Notes under the pieces: generated by a model
Told to the model about the DNA's origin: nothing
The model's database searches: none
Seen by the model: the letters and a program-made list of their open reading frames with translations, nothing else
Shown here: positions 33,556 through 42,332 of the stretch, piece after piece
How the letters are laid out: every line of letters starts with the position of its first letter
Numbering within the stretch: the stretch's first letter is position 1
Position numbers and translations under genes: made by a program
Assembly: GCA_964434165.1 (NCBI GenBank)
Contig: CAYSUS010000039.1
Span: 3,097-67,096, forward strand
DNA: 64,000 bases
Origin: CAYSUS01 sp964434165
GTDB taxonomy: Bacteria > Planctomycetota > Planctomycetia > Pirellulales > Thermoguttaceae
Direction of reading: 5' to 3'

Positions 33556-35307
33556 CTACTCCGTCGGTGAGTCTGAGGACGATCCGGAGTTGTGATTGTC
33601 GGTGTCTTGCCACCAACTGCTGGACAGCAAACTGGATGAATCGCTGGACGACGGATGCACAGCGGTTTCGGACGAAGAGCCGCTGGATGTACCGGACGAG
33701 CCTGGCTCCGAGGAAGACGGCGCACTCGAAGAAATGGACGAAGACGGACGGGATGATGAACTACCGGAACTGCTGCTAGGCGATGGGCTGCCGGAGCTGC
33801 CAGAGCTAGAGGATGATGATGGGGTCGCTAATGAGGAACTACTGCTCGACGGATTCAACGATGAACTTGAGCTGCTCGACGAACTGCTGCTCGATGGTTC
33901 GGACAGTGATGAACTGGATGAACCGCTTGAGGACGATCCCTCGGAACTCGAAGACGGCAATGGCGTCGAAGACGAACTGGAAGATTCACTCAAAGACGAA
34001 CTCGACGATGGCAGGCTCGACGACGAGCCGGAAGGGCTTGAACTTGACGACGAACTTTCGGGACTGCTGGAGGAACTCGAGCAACATTCACAGCAGCAAC
34101 AGCCGGCCTGGTGGCTGAACGTCCACGGACCTTCCTCTCGCGTCAACGATCCGCCTGAAAGGCAAATGGAAACCGCCCGCGTGTAGACATTCAGCTTGTC
34201 GGATTCACAGCGGACATCGGTTTCGTAGATCGTCACGCAGCTCTGCGGTCCGCTGCTGGATGAATCACCACTGGAAGAGCCGCTGCTGCTCGAAGATCCC
34301 GACGAACTGCTGCCCGATGAACCGGAGGAACTCGACGATCCGCTGCTGGAGCCGGATGAACTACCGCTTGATGATGACGAGCCGGAAGAACTGCTGGAGT
34401 AACCAGACGACGATGATCCCGAAGACGAGGCCGACGAACTCGACGAATCGCAACAACCTTCGCCGAGTTGCACGACCTCCCACTTGCGGCTGTCGGCCAT
34501 CCACTTGGCCCAGCCGAACGTGCCAGCAGGAACGCTTTCCGCCGGATCACAGCACTCTCCAGACGATTGCGGCTGGCAAACGTCGGGGCAAACAACGCCG
34601 ATCGAATCGTAAACGGTGAACGGGCAGTCGACCTCGCACCATTTCAATTCGTCCGGCATCGGCGTCGGACAGGGCGGATTGGTTTTCGAGCCGTTGTAGA
34701 TGACCCGAACAGCCGAGGCGGAACCGCAACGGGCCAGCGGCGTGATCAGCTTGAATCGCCGCATGTCGTCGGGATAGTTCGACAAACGCACGACGGCCCA
34801 TTGCCCGCCGGTTCCACCCTCGCGCCAGAGAATCTTGGCCGAACCGGCGGGCCGACTGATCAGTGCCGTCGGATCGCAATGCTTCACGTCGGCGAATTCG
34901 TGACAGGGGTCCTCGACCTCGATGTAAGCCGGGCAGACACCGGAAACCCACGCGCGGCCGATCTTGCCGTCGCGCAGCGGATCGAGCAGGATGGCAAACC
35001 GTGTGAAATGAAGCGGGTGCTTCGGTTTGACGCCTTCCAACGCGACCTGGTTCTTGAACTCGCGCAGGTGTTCGCCGGGCGAGATGATGGGCGAGTCGAT
35101 TCCGAGCACGTGAAAACGCAGCCGGTCGTCGCCGCTGTTGTTGCGGACCTTGATGATGTCAGCCTGGCGGACTTGGTCGAGCGCCTCGGCGAGTTGGTCG
35201 TGCTTCTTGCCCTTCTGTTCTCGAACGGTGTCGAGAAATGAGTTCCAGACTTCCGCCGAGACATCGAGCGGCTGGCCGGCCTGGGTCTTTTTGTAGCGAT
35301 CTCCCAT
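33556..35307 (-). CDS. Phage-module structural protein with long poly-serine tracts
   Basis: A 583-residue protein beginning MGDRYKKTQAGQPLDVSAE two bases after the previous stop. Residues 1-285 are globular, with repeated cysteine pairs in 205-285 (CPTPMPDELKWCEVDCP, CPDVCQPQSSGECCD). A Ser/Gly tract (about 286-355) leads to a small Cys-rich domain (CVTIYETDVRCESDKL to CCCCECC). A second Ser tract (407-583) runs to the C-terminus, ending in WWQDTDNHNSGSSSDSPTE. It lies downstream of the tape-measure gene, where tail tip or fibre proteins are usual. Serines use mixed codons, so the tract is not a simple DNA repeat. Function unknown; a tail-surface protein is inferred. Confidence 0.65.
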   Translation of the reverse strand: MGDRYKKTQAGQPLDVSAEVWNSFLDTVREQKGKKHDQLAEALDQVRQADIIKVRNNSGDDRLRFHVLGIDSPIISPGEHLREFKNQVALEGVKPKHPLHFTRFAILLDPLRDGKIGRAWVSGVCPAYIEVEDPCHEFADVKHCDPTALISRPAGSAKILWREGGTGGQWAVVRLSNYPDDMRRFKLITPLARCGSASAVRVIYNGSKTNPPCPTPMPDELKWCEVDCPFTVYDSIGVVCPDVCQPQSSGECCDPAESVPAGTFGWAKWMADSRKWEVVQLGEGCCDSSSSSASSSGSSSSGYSSSSSGSSSSSGSSSGSSSGSSSSSGSSGSSSSGSSSSSGSSSGDSSSSGPQSCVTIYETDVRCESDKLNVYTRAVSICLSGGSLTREEGPWTFSHQAGCCCCECCSSSSSSPESSSSSSSPSGSSSSLPSSSSSLSESSSSSSTPLPSSSSEGSSSSGSSSSSLSEPSSSSSSSSSSSSLNPSSSSSSLATPSSSSSSGSSGSPSPSSSSGSSSSRPSSSISSSAPSSSEPGSSGTSSGSSSETAVHPSSSDSSSLLSSSWWQDTDNHNSGSSSDSPTE

Positions 35308-35309
35308 CG

Positions 35310-36095
35310 TTACGTTCCGATCCCCAGGCCAGCGAAACTCCCGTACTCGTAGACCCGCTCGACGTAGGCGGCGATCGGCTTCTTGATCAGCACTTTGGCC
35401 GCGTTGTCCTCCTCGTCGGCGAATCGCACCCACAGGTAATGCCAGCCCTCCTTAGTGATGCCGGCGATGTTGCCGAGTTGCAAACCGGCCACGTTCGGAC
35501 TGGCCGCGAACCGAAACGTGATCTCCCAATCCTCGAAGCCGCGCTTCGCGCCCGACGCACCGAGAAAGAGCACCTCCCCCTTGGCAAACCCCTTGAAGCC
35601 GGCGTTGTTGACCCGGCCGGTCAGAAAGAAGAGCGTGGCCTTGTACGCACCGGTGACCAGAGCGTCGTCGATGTAATGCGTCTCGGTGAAGTTGTAGACC
35701 GGGACCGTGATGTCGGTTCCTTCGATCTGGTCCTGGTTGACGCCGATGGCGCTTTCGAAGTCCGGCGCGATCTCGCCCGGAGCCGGGTAGCTGTTGATCG
35801 TCTCGATTGCCTGGCTGATGTGCTGCGTGCCGCCGCCCGTGTCGAACGTGAACTGCGAATCGCTTTCGAGCTTGACGTACTGAACAGAGCACTCCCAAAC
35901 GCCGCCGCCCACCGTCTTGATCGTGAAGCTGTCTCGGACGAGTCCCGCATAGGTCGCCGGAGACGTGGCCGCCACAAGCGCTTTGACTTGCAGATCGTCA
36001 TCCGTGCCCTGCACGACATACAAGAGCTCTGTGGTCGGGCTTTCGCTCTCGGTCGCCTCGCGGCTGTCGAATTTCTCATCAATGGTGATGGCCAT
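35310..36095 (-). CDS. Phage-module protein of unknown function
   Basis: A 261-residue soluble protein starting MAITIDEKFDSREATESE, directly after the tape-measure gene (6-bp gap). It is beta-rich with an acidic start, a GGGVWECSVQYVKLES segment near 63 and GWHYLWVRFADEEDN near 220, and ends YGSFAGLGIGT. Position between tape measure and the poly-serine protein suggests a distal-tail or tail-tip component. I recognise no family. Confidence 0.55.
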   Translation of the reverse strand: MAITIDEKFDSREATESESPTTELLYVVQGTDDDLQVKALVAATSPATYAGLVRDSFTIKTVGGGVWECSVQYVKLESDSQFTFDTGGGTQHISQAIETINSYPAPGEIAPDFESAIGVNQDQIEGTDITVPVYNFTETHYIDDALVTGAYKATLFFLTGRVNNAGFKGFAKGEVLFLGASGAKRGFEDWEITFRFAASPNVAGLQLGNIAGITKEGWHYLWVRFADEEDNAAKVLIKKPIAAYVERVYEYGSFAGLGIGT

Positions 36096-36101
36096 AACGA
36101 T

Positions 36102-38090
36102 CTACTGTGCGAAAACGAGTTTCCCTTGCTTGGCCTGGTCCACCAGGTCCTTCGTGTTGACGACGATCTGTTCGGCGGCCCGCGCCGTGCGCTCGGCCAG
36201 GTTGTCCGCGCCGAGCCCGCGGGCGGCCAGCGCGTTGAACGTGCCTTTGACTTCGACCTTGCGCTGCTCTTCACCGAGCGCACCGGCGCTGAAAGACAGA
36301 CTGTCCTGGAGTTCCTTCATGCGCTCGGGTTCGCTCGACTCGGCTTCCGCCCGTTTCTTCGCCGCCTCGGCGATGGCCTCCTGCCACTCGCGGCGAGCGT
36401 CCGCCAGTTCGCCTTCCGTTTCCCCCAGGTCTTCGGCGAACTGCCGTTGCCGGCGGGCGTGTTCCTCGCGCTGCATGTCGGTGAGCGTGCTCTCGATGCC
36501 GGCCCGGTCGCGCTCGATTTGGGCGCGTCGCTCTCGTCGCTCGCGGTCCCGCCGACCGACCGCTTCCAGCATCCGGTTGTCGGCCGCCTCGTTCGCCTGG
36601 CTGGTTTCGCGATTGATCCGGTTCACCTCGGCATCGACATCGACGTCCGAATCGAAGAGCGACTTGAGCCGCACCCACGCCTTCTTGATGAAGCCGACGG
36701 TGGAGTGCCAGGTCTTGGTGAGTAAGTTGGTGAAGACCGACCAGGCGTCGGCGAGGAATCCGACCGTCTCGGTCCAAGCGACTTCGATGGCTGCCCAACC
36801 GTCGTTGAGAATCTTCGCCGCGCCGAACACAGCGTTCGTGGCGATGGAGAGGAAGAATTCTTTGAACTTGATCCACAGGCCATTGAGGAAATGGATGCCT
36901 CGCTTCCATTCCATCTTCAGCGTCAGCCACAGGATCTTCGCCGCCAATGCGAGATCGCCGGCCGCCAGTGCATCGCCGATTCCCTGCCACGCGGCGAGGG
37001 CGTCCGACTTGAGCACCTGAAACCGCTCGCCCAACCAGGCGAGCGCCTTGCCGCCGATCCCAGTCGCGTACAGCAGGTATCCGGCCAGCGCCACGACAGC
37101 GAGAATGACCAAACCAATCGGGGTGAGCAGCAGAGCTATGATTTTTCCCAAGATGGCAATCGCGGTGCCGACAGCTCCGATGACCGCGACCAGACCGCCG
37201 ATCACCGCGCCCGCACTGGAAATCAGCGTGCCAAGAATAATGAGTGCGACGCCGGCCGCAACCACGGCGGCGGCGATCTTGAAGACCGTGACGACCAGCG
37301 TCTTGTTCTCTTTGATCCATTTGATGACCGACGTGATGAGGGGTGCGATTCGCTTCTGCATTTCCGTCAGCACCGGCGCGAGCGCCGCGCCGATCTGCAC
37401 GACGATGGCCTTCAGTTGGCGCTTCAGACGATTCAAGGCGTCGGTCAGCTCGGCCGCTGACGTGGCGTCCTCGTCCGTCATCGTGATGCCCAGCCGACGG
37501 GCCTCTTCCTGCAGCGCTTCGATGGACGCTCGTCCGCCCTCGAGCATTGGCAGCAGCTCGCGACCGCTGCGGCCGAACACGTTGAGCGCGATGCCGGCGC
37601 GAAGAGTGGGGTCTTCGATCTTGGAGATGGCCTCGGCCAAGAGCTTGAAGCGCTCCTCGGGGCTGGCTTGTTTGAACTGCTCAGCGGAGACGCCGAGCAT
37701 GTCGAGCAGATCCGTGGACGTCTTCAGGCCGCGCTCGACCATCACGGAGAAGCGAGCCATCGCAGCGAGCGAGCGGTCAAGCTGGTCGATGGACGCGCCG
37801 CCTTGTTCCGCAGCAAATCCGAGTTCGCTGAGCGCCTCGGCCGAGAAACCGGTCCGCGCCCGCATCTTGTCGAGTTGGTCGCCCGTAGAAGCGAAGAGTT
37901 TTGCTGCTCCCAATAGCGGTGCGAGCATCGCGGCTCCGGCGGCCGCGACTTTGAGACCCATCGCGCGGACGCCCGCACCGAAGGCCTGCAATCGCTTCGA
38001 TGCGCGGGCCAGGCCACGGACGAGGCGACTGTCCTTCGTGTAGAGTTCGACGTAGGCCGCGCCGGCGCGGATGGCTTGAGCCGAGGGCAT
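36102..38090 (-). CDS. Phage tail tape-measure protein
   Basis: A 662-residue protein. The N-terminal TP901-type region (about 10-100, GAAYVELYTKDSRLVRGLARASKRL, then DQLDKMRARTGFSAEALSELGFAAEQ) is typical of tail tape measures. A hydrophobic block at about 265-350 has three or four helices. A charged coiled coil near 495-610 is rich in Arg/Glu/Gln. In phages it sets tail length and is delivered first into the target cell. It is short for a tape measure, implying a short tail. It lies right after the frameshifted chaperone pair, the canonical order. Confidence 0.86.
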   Translation of the reverse strand: MPSAQAIRAGAAYVELYTKDSRLVRGLARASKRLQAFGAGVRAMGLKVAAAGAAMLAPLLGAAKLFASTGDQLDKMRARTGFSAEALSELGFAAEQGGASIDQLDRSLAAMARFSVMVERGLKTSTDLLDMLGVSAEQFKQASPEERFKLLAEAISKIEDPTLRAGIALNVFGRSGRELLPMLEGGRASIEALQEEARRLGITMTDEDATSAAELTDALNRLKRQLKAIVVQIGAALAPVLTEMQKRIAPLITSVIKWIKENKTLVVTVFKIAAAVVAAGVALIILGTLISSAGAVIGGLVAVIGAVGTAIAILGKIIALLLTPIGLVILAVVALAGYLLYATGIGGKALAWLGERFQVLKSDALAAWQGIGDALAAGDLALAAKILWLTLKMEWKRGIHFLNGLWIKFKEFFLSIATNAVFGAAKILNDGWAAIEVAWTETVGFLADAWSVFTNLLTKTWHSTVGFIKKAWVRLKSLFDSDVDVDAEVNRINRETSQANEAADNRMLEAVGRRDRERRERRAQIERDRAGIESTLTDMQREEHARRQRQFAEDLGETEGELADARREWQEAIAEAAKKRAEAESSEPERMKELQDSLSFSAGALGEEQRKVEVKGTFNALAARGLGADNLAERTARAAEQIVVNTKDLVDQAKQGKLVFAQ

Positions 38091-38102
38091 GGTTTATGTG
38101 AA

Positions 38103-38408
38103 TCACCTTCTGTCAACAAACACTCGTTTCAGGACGCGAATGCCGATCTTGTCGATCCGGGTACCCTCTGGGTTCGGCGTCCGCTCGACGAGCGGGTGGA
38201 ACTCGGCGGGCGAGTACGGCTTCGAGCGTTTCTTCGGGTTGCGGTGGACGTTGGCCGTCAGAGCCAACACCGCCGCCGTGTGCGACCACTGGTCCTTTCG
38301 CCGCGCGTCGGCCATCCAGATCAACTCCCGGAGCGTCAGGGGACTCGGGTCCACGCCGACGATGCCGGCCAGTTGCCAGATCAGCTTCCAGGCGTCAGTT
38401 CCGGTAAC
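38103..38408 (-). CDS. Tail-assembly chaperone frameshift extension (GT-like part)
   Basis: About 101 residues (VTGTDAWKLIWQLAGIVG at the start, ending VLKRVFVDRR), in the -1 frame relative to the upstream chaperone and overlapping its 3' end by 28 bases. No start codon or ribosome-binding site begins it, but the -1 frame is open through the upstream gene. That is the arrangement of gpG/gpGT pairs of tailed phages, where a ribosomal slip makes a longer fusion that binds the tape measure. I could not pick out a canonical slippery heptamer. LTLRELIWMADARRKDQW is characteristic of this type of short tail protein. Confidence 0.68.
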   Translation of the reverse strand, partial: VTGTDAWKLIWQLAGIVGVDPSPLTLRELIWMADARRKDQWSHTAAVLALTANVHRNPKKRSKPYSPAEFHPLVERTPNPEGTRIDKIGIRVLKRVFVDRR

Positions 38409-38839
38409 TCGCCCTCTTGCAGCAGCGCTTCCAGTTGCCGATCCAGTCTCGGATCGTCCAGCCGCTTGCTCGCCGTCTCGACCGCCTTCGTCTGGAATGT
38501 CTTCAGTTTGGCCAGCGCCTTGGCCAGGACCTGGCGCTTGCCGCTCGGGAAAAAATCGACGAGTTCCTCCAGCAAAGCGGTCGTCGCGTTGTCGATGGCA
38601 TCGCCGGCCATCGCGCGGCCGAACTCCTCGTCGCTGACTTCCTTCGTGTCCGCCTCGGGTTTGCAGATCGCGTAGATGACGTCGCAGAGCAGCACCGGGT
38701 CGGAGACGAGTTGCTCGATCAGCTTCCCCTCGATGGCGTCCAGAAGGTTGACCGAGAGCAGCGTCTTGACCCGCTTGATGCACTCGACGTTGACGGCGAC
38801 CGTCCAGGTGCGCCCGGCGTTGTCGTTGAATGTTTTCAT
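38381..38839 (-). CDS. Tail-assembly chaperone (gpG-like)
   Basis: A 152-residue, mainly helical acidic protein starting MKTFNDNAGRTWTV, ATG 38839. It lies between the tail tube and the tape measure, exactly where tail-assembly chaperones are encoded. It ends in QLEALLQEGELPELTPGS, in the overlap with the -1 extension. Identification rests on position, size and frame overlap more than on sequence signature. The upstream in-frame extension has no ribosome-binding site. Confidence 0.68.
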   Translation of the reverse strand: MKTFNDNAGRTWTVAVNVECIKRVKTLLSVNLLDAIEGKLIEQLVSDPVLLCDVIYAICKPEADTKEVSDEEFGRAMAGDAIDNATTALLEELVDFFPSGKRQVLAKALAKLKTFQTKAVETASKRLDDPRLDRQLEALLQEGELPELTPGS

Positions 38840-38856
38840 GCGTTCCCTTCGTTGGC

Positions 38857-39300
38857 TTACGGTCCGCCGGTGATCCACTCGGGCGCGTTATCGGCGTAGG
38901 TCGGCTTGATCGATACGTCGACCAGGATGGCTTCCTCGAGCGCCTCGTTGCGGGTGAAGTTGAAGATGTCGAACGTCGCCCGCAGGCCTTCGGAGTCGGG
39001 ATCGGTGATGTCGCCGTCCATCACCGCGAACTCCAGCGGCGTGTTGTTGAAAAACGCCTGGCGGATCGCGTCGAAGCCCGCATCGACCGTGTCCCAGACC
39101 ATCTGGAACTCAATCGAGGCGTCTTTCAGCGTGCCGACGGTGGCCCGCCAGCCGGCGTTGGCGCGGGTGGTGACATCCGCTTCGCCTTTCTCCAGGTTCA
39201 AGGTGACGTCTTTGACGTTGCTCACCTCGACCCAGACTGGCGTCGCATAGTCACCCGTGTTGCGATAAAGATTTGCGTCCATGCCCAGTCGCGTGGCCAT
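38857..39300 (-). CDS. Phage major tail tube protein
   Basis: A 147-residue beta-rich protein (NLYRNTGDYATPVWVEVSNVKDVTLNLEKGEADVTTRANAGWRATVGTLKDASIEF). This resembles TP901-1-type tail tube subunits with the usual early DVTLN strand and C-terminal DVSIKPTY. It is placed between head-tail genes and chaperone. There is a single tube gene and no sheath gene, so the tail looks non-contractile. Confidence 0.76.
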   Translation of the reverse strand: MATRLGMDANLYRNTGDYATPVWVEVSNVKDVTLNLEKGEADVTTRANAGWRATVGTLKDASIEFQMVWDTVDAGFDAIRQAFFNNTPLEFAVMDGDITDPDSEGLRATFDIFNFTRNEALEEAILVDVSIKPTYADNAPEWITGGP

Positions 39301-39312
39301 GACGTTCGTCTC

Positions 39313-39714
39313 CTATCCTGTTGCCTTGACGGAACCCGCCCACTTACGGGGCAGTCGCTCCTTGGTGCTTTCCAATGCGGGGCCCATGAACGGCCGCTTC
39401 GGATACCGCTGCCGCTTGTACCGACCGCCGTGCTCGTGAGCCGATCCCGATTTGCCGACCTTCGTGTGCTCGGGACCGATCACAACCAAGTCGTTCTGTT
39501 TCTCGACGGCGTACAAGATCGCGCCGCGAAGCTGGCCCTTGCGGGTGCTGGGAGGCTGCCCCTCTCCGCTCGCCTTCTTGCGGCGGCGGATGCTGCGCTT
39601 GGCGGTCAGGCGAATGGTCGCGCCGGCGTGGCCGAGACTTTTGATGCTGCCCTTCTTGGTCTTGGACAGCACCTGCTTCGTGTTGTCGCGCGTTCGCGCC
39701 CGCATGGCGATCAT
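39313..39714 (-). CDS. Phage head-tail / HK97 gp10-like protein
   Basis: A 133-residue, very basic protein (RRRKKASGEGQPPSTRKGQLRGAI) with GGRYKRQRYPKRPFMGPALEST near 95-115. The PFMGPAL phrase resembles the end of HK97 gp10 / virion morphogenesis proteins, which join head and tail. It lies among connector genes, 13 bp before the tail tube. The assignment is by pattern and position. Confidence 0.6.
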   Translation of the reverse strand: MIAMRARTRDNTKQVLSKTKKGSIKSLGHAGATIRLTAKRSIRRRKKASGEGQPPSTRKGQLRGAILYAVEKQNDLVVIGPEHTKVGKSGSAHEHGGRYKRQRYPKRPFMGPALESTKERLPRKWAGSVKATG

Positions 39715-39717
39715 TCG

Positions 39718-40146
39718 TTACCTCACGACTCGAAACGTCAGCGTCAGCACGCTGGTGAACTGCCGTAGTTCGTCCCAATGTTCCTGCGAGTAAATGGGGG
39801 CGTGTTCCGTCTTGATCCAATGGGCGTTCGGATAAGCGGTCAGCCGCCGCAGCCGGAAGAAGTCGGCGATCTCTTCCACCAGCGACATCAACGGATCGAT
39901 CTCTGCTGCATCGCCCTTCTCGAACTTCTTCTGCACCGCCACGTCGATCTGAAAGTCGTTCGTGTTCCGGCTACGGTCGCTCTTGGTGATCACGACGCCC
40001 TTGGGCACGATGCTTACGTGCAGGTCCTTCATGTCGGGCAATTCGAAGGACGGCACATAGTGCCGAGCTGCGGCGAGCGGCAGGCTCAGCGAGGCGGCAT
40101 TCAGTTCCGCGACCAGGGCGTCGGCAACGTCCGTGATGACGGCCAT
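39718..40146 (-). CDS. Phage tail terminator/completion protein candidate
   Basis: A 142-residue protein starting MAVITDVADALVAELN. ATG 40146 overlaps the preceding stop (TGATG) and is chosen over an upstream in-frame start. The DIDVAVQKKFEKGD-like strand pattern (FQIDVAVQKKFEKGDAAEIDPLM) and C-terminal LTLTFRVVR resemble tail-terminator proteins that cap tails. Three bases separate it from the next gene. Confidence 0.58.
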   Translation of the reverse strand: MAVITDVADALVAELNAASLSLPLAAARHYVPSFELPDMKDLHVSIVPKGVVITKSDRSRNTNDFQIDVAVQKKFEKGDAAEIDPLMSLVEEIADFFRLRRLTAYPNAHWIKTEHAPIYSQEHWDELRQFTSVLTLTFRVVR

Positions 40147-40529
40147 CAAACGTCCTCCGTGGCGATGTGTTTGGTATGGATTCGCAACGTCTTGCGGTAC
40201 GAATCGCTGTAGCGCCAATGCGGCTCGGTTCCCAGCGGCATAACCTCGTAGGTGAACTTCTTGCCGCCTTCGGTTTCCTCGATGCGGTCGCCACGTTCGG
40301 GAAGCGTTGGTTGACCGGCAAGCACCAGGTCCACCGTGTCGATCAGGTAATCCCGAATCTGCGTGCGGATAATGACGCCGCTGCCGTCGTCCTGCTCGAA
40401 CAGCGTGCGGCCGACCGTGGCTTGCACCGGGACCGAATCGACGCCGCGCCGGTACGTGACCTCGCGCGTGGCGTGTTTCTTTCGCTGGCTTTGCAGCCAG
40501 TTCGATCCGGTTTCGAGGATGTCAGCCAT
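40146..40529 (-). CDS. Phage head-tail connector/adaptor candidate
   Basis: A 127-residue protein, MADILETGSNWLQSQRKKHATREVTYRRG at the start, with VDLVLAGQPTLPERGDRIEET near 65-85 and a beta-rich end. The size, beta pattern and position after the decoration protein fit a head-tail joining protein. No sharper family motif visible. Confidence 0.55.
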   Translation of the reverse strand: MADILETGSNWLQSQRKKHATREVTYRRGVDSVPVQATVGRTLFEQDDGSGVIIRTQIRDYLIDTVDLVLAGQPTLPERGDRIEETEGGKKFTYEVMPLGTEPHWRYSDSYRKTLRIHTKHIATEDV

Positions 40530-40549
40530 CGTTTCCCTCCGTGCCGCGA

Positions 40550-40891
40550 TTACTGGCTCAGCCGAACCCGAACGGTCGCATCGGCGTCGGCCGCGTCCGC
40601 GACCGCTTTGCCGAGCAGCTTGTTCGCGCCGCCGCCATCGGTGGTGACCGCGACGTCGTTGGCGTCATCCCAGTACGCCTTGTCGCCCGTCGAGAACGTC
40701 ACGCCGCCGCCGGCTTCCTTGGCCACATCGAACACGCCCTCGACCGCCAATGCGCCGAGCTTGCCGGTCGCAATGTCGCCTTTGGCGATTCCGATAAGAT
40801 CGCTCTGCACGACCACGTCGCCCGCCGCGACGTCGCTGCCGGGCGTGTGGTCGATGTAGTTGCCGTCGTGAATGAACTGTGCCTGTGCCAT
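40550..40891 (-). CDS. DUF2190-type capsid decoration protein
   Basis: A 113-residue protein of the DUF2190 pattern: MAQAQFIHDGNYIDHTPGSDVAAGDVVV at the start, LIGIAKGDIATGKLGALAVEGVFDVAK in the middle, GDKAYWDDANDVAVTT and GKAVADAADADATVRVRL at the end. DUF2190 proteins sit next to the major capsid gene in many phages and coat the head. It lies 27 bp after the gpT-like gene. Confidence 0.83.
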   Translation of the reverse strand: MAQAQFIHDGNYIDHTPGSDVAAGDVVVQSDLIGIAKGDIATGKLGALAVEGVFDVAKEAGGGVTFSTGDKAYWDDANDVAVTTDGGGANKLLGKAVADAADADATVRVRLSQ

Positions 40892-40918
40892 GTGGATTTA
40901 CTCCTTTGATTGCGTGGA

Positions 40919-42059
40919 TCAGGCCGCGCCCTTGCTCTTGATGCCGGCCAGGTACTCGGCCAGGTCGACACCGAAGTCGTGGTAGCCGCGGAACTGCACG
41001 CCGAGTTGGTTGAAGTCCGCCTCGGCCATGTCGACGGTCGGGTTCTGCTGGCCGTTGAGGAACGAGACCACCACCGACGCCAGGCTGCGGGGCGCGCGAA
41101 ACAGATACCATGCGGTCGTGCTGTTGCCGGTGAAGTCGGCGTCGCTCAGCCAGTCGCAGACGACCGGTCGATACTTGCCGGCGTGGATGTTGGCGTCGGG
41201 GATCGTTTCCGCCGTCGCCGCGCCGCCGCTGTTGACGGTCGTGCTCTGGTGCAGACGCTGCGCGATGAACTCCAACTCCGGGGGCACGAGCAGCAGTTCC
41301 GGCCGCCCGCCGACCACGCGCTTCTTGCCGTCGGCCGTGGGCGTGCGGAGCTTGCGGAAGGCGGTGATGCCTTTCTGCAGGCCGGTTCCGTCGACGCCGA
41401 GCGCCGAGTCAGCGCCGGTGATGTAGTTGCCGCGTCCCGCCGTGAAGAACGACGAGTTATTCATGAAGCGAGCCCAGAAGACGTTGTTGAGTTTCTTGGC
41501 CGCCGCCGCGCCGACGCGGCTTCGCAGATCGTCGAAAGCCGCCAAGTCGTCGTTGATGATGTCCACCCGGTCGAGGCTGAACATCTTCGCGTAGGTCCGC
41601 ACCTGCCGGGTGTACGACTCCTCGCCAACCTTGCCGTGCTTGATCTCGCCGTGCTTGGGAAGCTCCTCGTACTCCATGTCATCCAGCAGTCGGTAGCTGG
41701 TGATCTCCTTGAAGTCGCTGACCGACTTGACGGTGGCGATCTCACGCCACGTCTGGTCCTCCTCCATGTAGCCGGCGAGCAGCTCCTTGTTCGCCAGGTT
41801 CTGAAGAATGCCGGGCAGGCTGAGCGTCGAGAACGACGCCTTGAGCGTGCGCGGCGGGAATGCGTGCAGAAGGACTTCCCGAATGTTGCCTCGGTGAATC
41901 GACTCTCCGGGGCGCGCGGGATAACCATTGGCCGCCGCCGCCATCATGAACAGTTGCTGGAAGCCGAGGTTCTCGTACTGCCGGTCCGCCGCCTCCAACA
42001 CTTCCGGCTTGAACCGCTTCTCGACGTCTTCGTGCTTGCGCGAGATCCGTTGCGAGAGG
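40919..42059 (-). pseudogene. Mu-like gpT major head protein, truncated at the 5' end
   Basis: A gpT-family capsid protein lacking its natural N-terminus. Visible hallmarks are DFKEITSYRLLDDMEYEELPKHGEIKHGKVGEES, YTRQVRTYAKMFSLDRVDIINDDLAAFDDL, RPELLLVPPELEFIAQRL and SLASVVVSFLNGQQNPTVD. The frame runs on to 42268, but there it is antisense to a different gene fragment, so those residues are not original. The break is near 42060. gpT normally forms the capsid shell, preceded by protease, portal and terminase genes, none of which is present. The rest of the gene is open with no frameshift. Confidence 0.8.
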
Positions 42060-42332
42060 TTGATCCAAGACGGCGTCGTGGCCAACCAGTCGGAACTGGC
42101 CCGCCTCGGCCACATCACGACCGCACGCATGACCCAAATCACATCGCTTTTGAATCTCGCCCCCGATTTGCAGGAGCAAATCCTATTCCTGCCGCGCATC
42201 GAGCGCGGCCGCGACGTGATCAAAGAAGCCGACATCCGCCCCATCGCCGCCGTGCTGGATTGGCGCAAACAGCGGCGGATGTGGTCGGCGCTGCAACGGA
42301 AACTCGAATGTGACCAAGTCGGTTCGCAGTAG
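42060..42332 (+). pseudogene. C-terminal fragment of a helix-turn-helix recombinase-associated protein
   Basis: The plus strand reads LIQDGVVANQSELARLGHI, then TTARMTQITSLLNLAPDLQE, then ILFLPRIERGRDVIKEADIRPIAAVLDWRKQRRMW, with a stop at 42330-42332. The first part is a helix-turn-helix, and the LLNLAPDLQEQILFLP / WRxQRxLW pattern is one I associate with proteins next to site-specific recombinases in planctomycete islands. The 5' half is gone; upstream bases belong to the antisense capsid gene. It points to a deletion fusing two mobile-element ends. Confidence 0.5.

Noticed and set aside
29632..42059. Contractile tail or eCIS particle
   Set aside because: No sheath, baseplate-wedge or AAA ATPase gene was found; a single tube gene points to a non-contractile tail.
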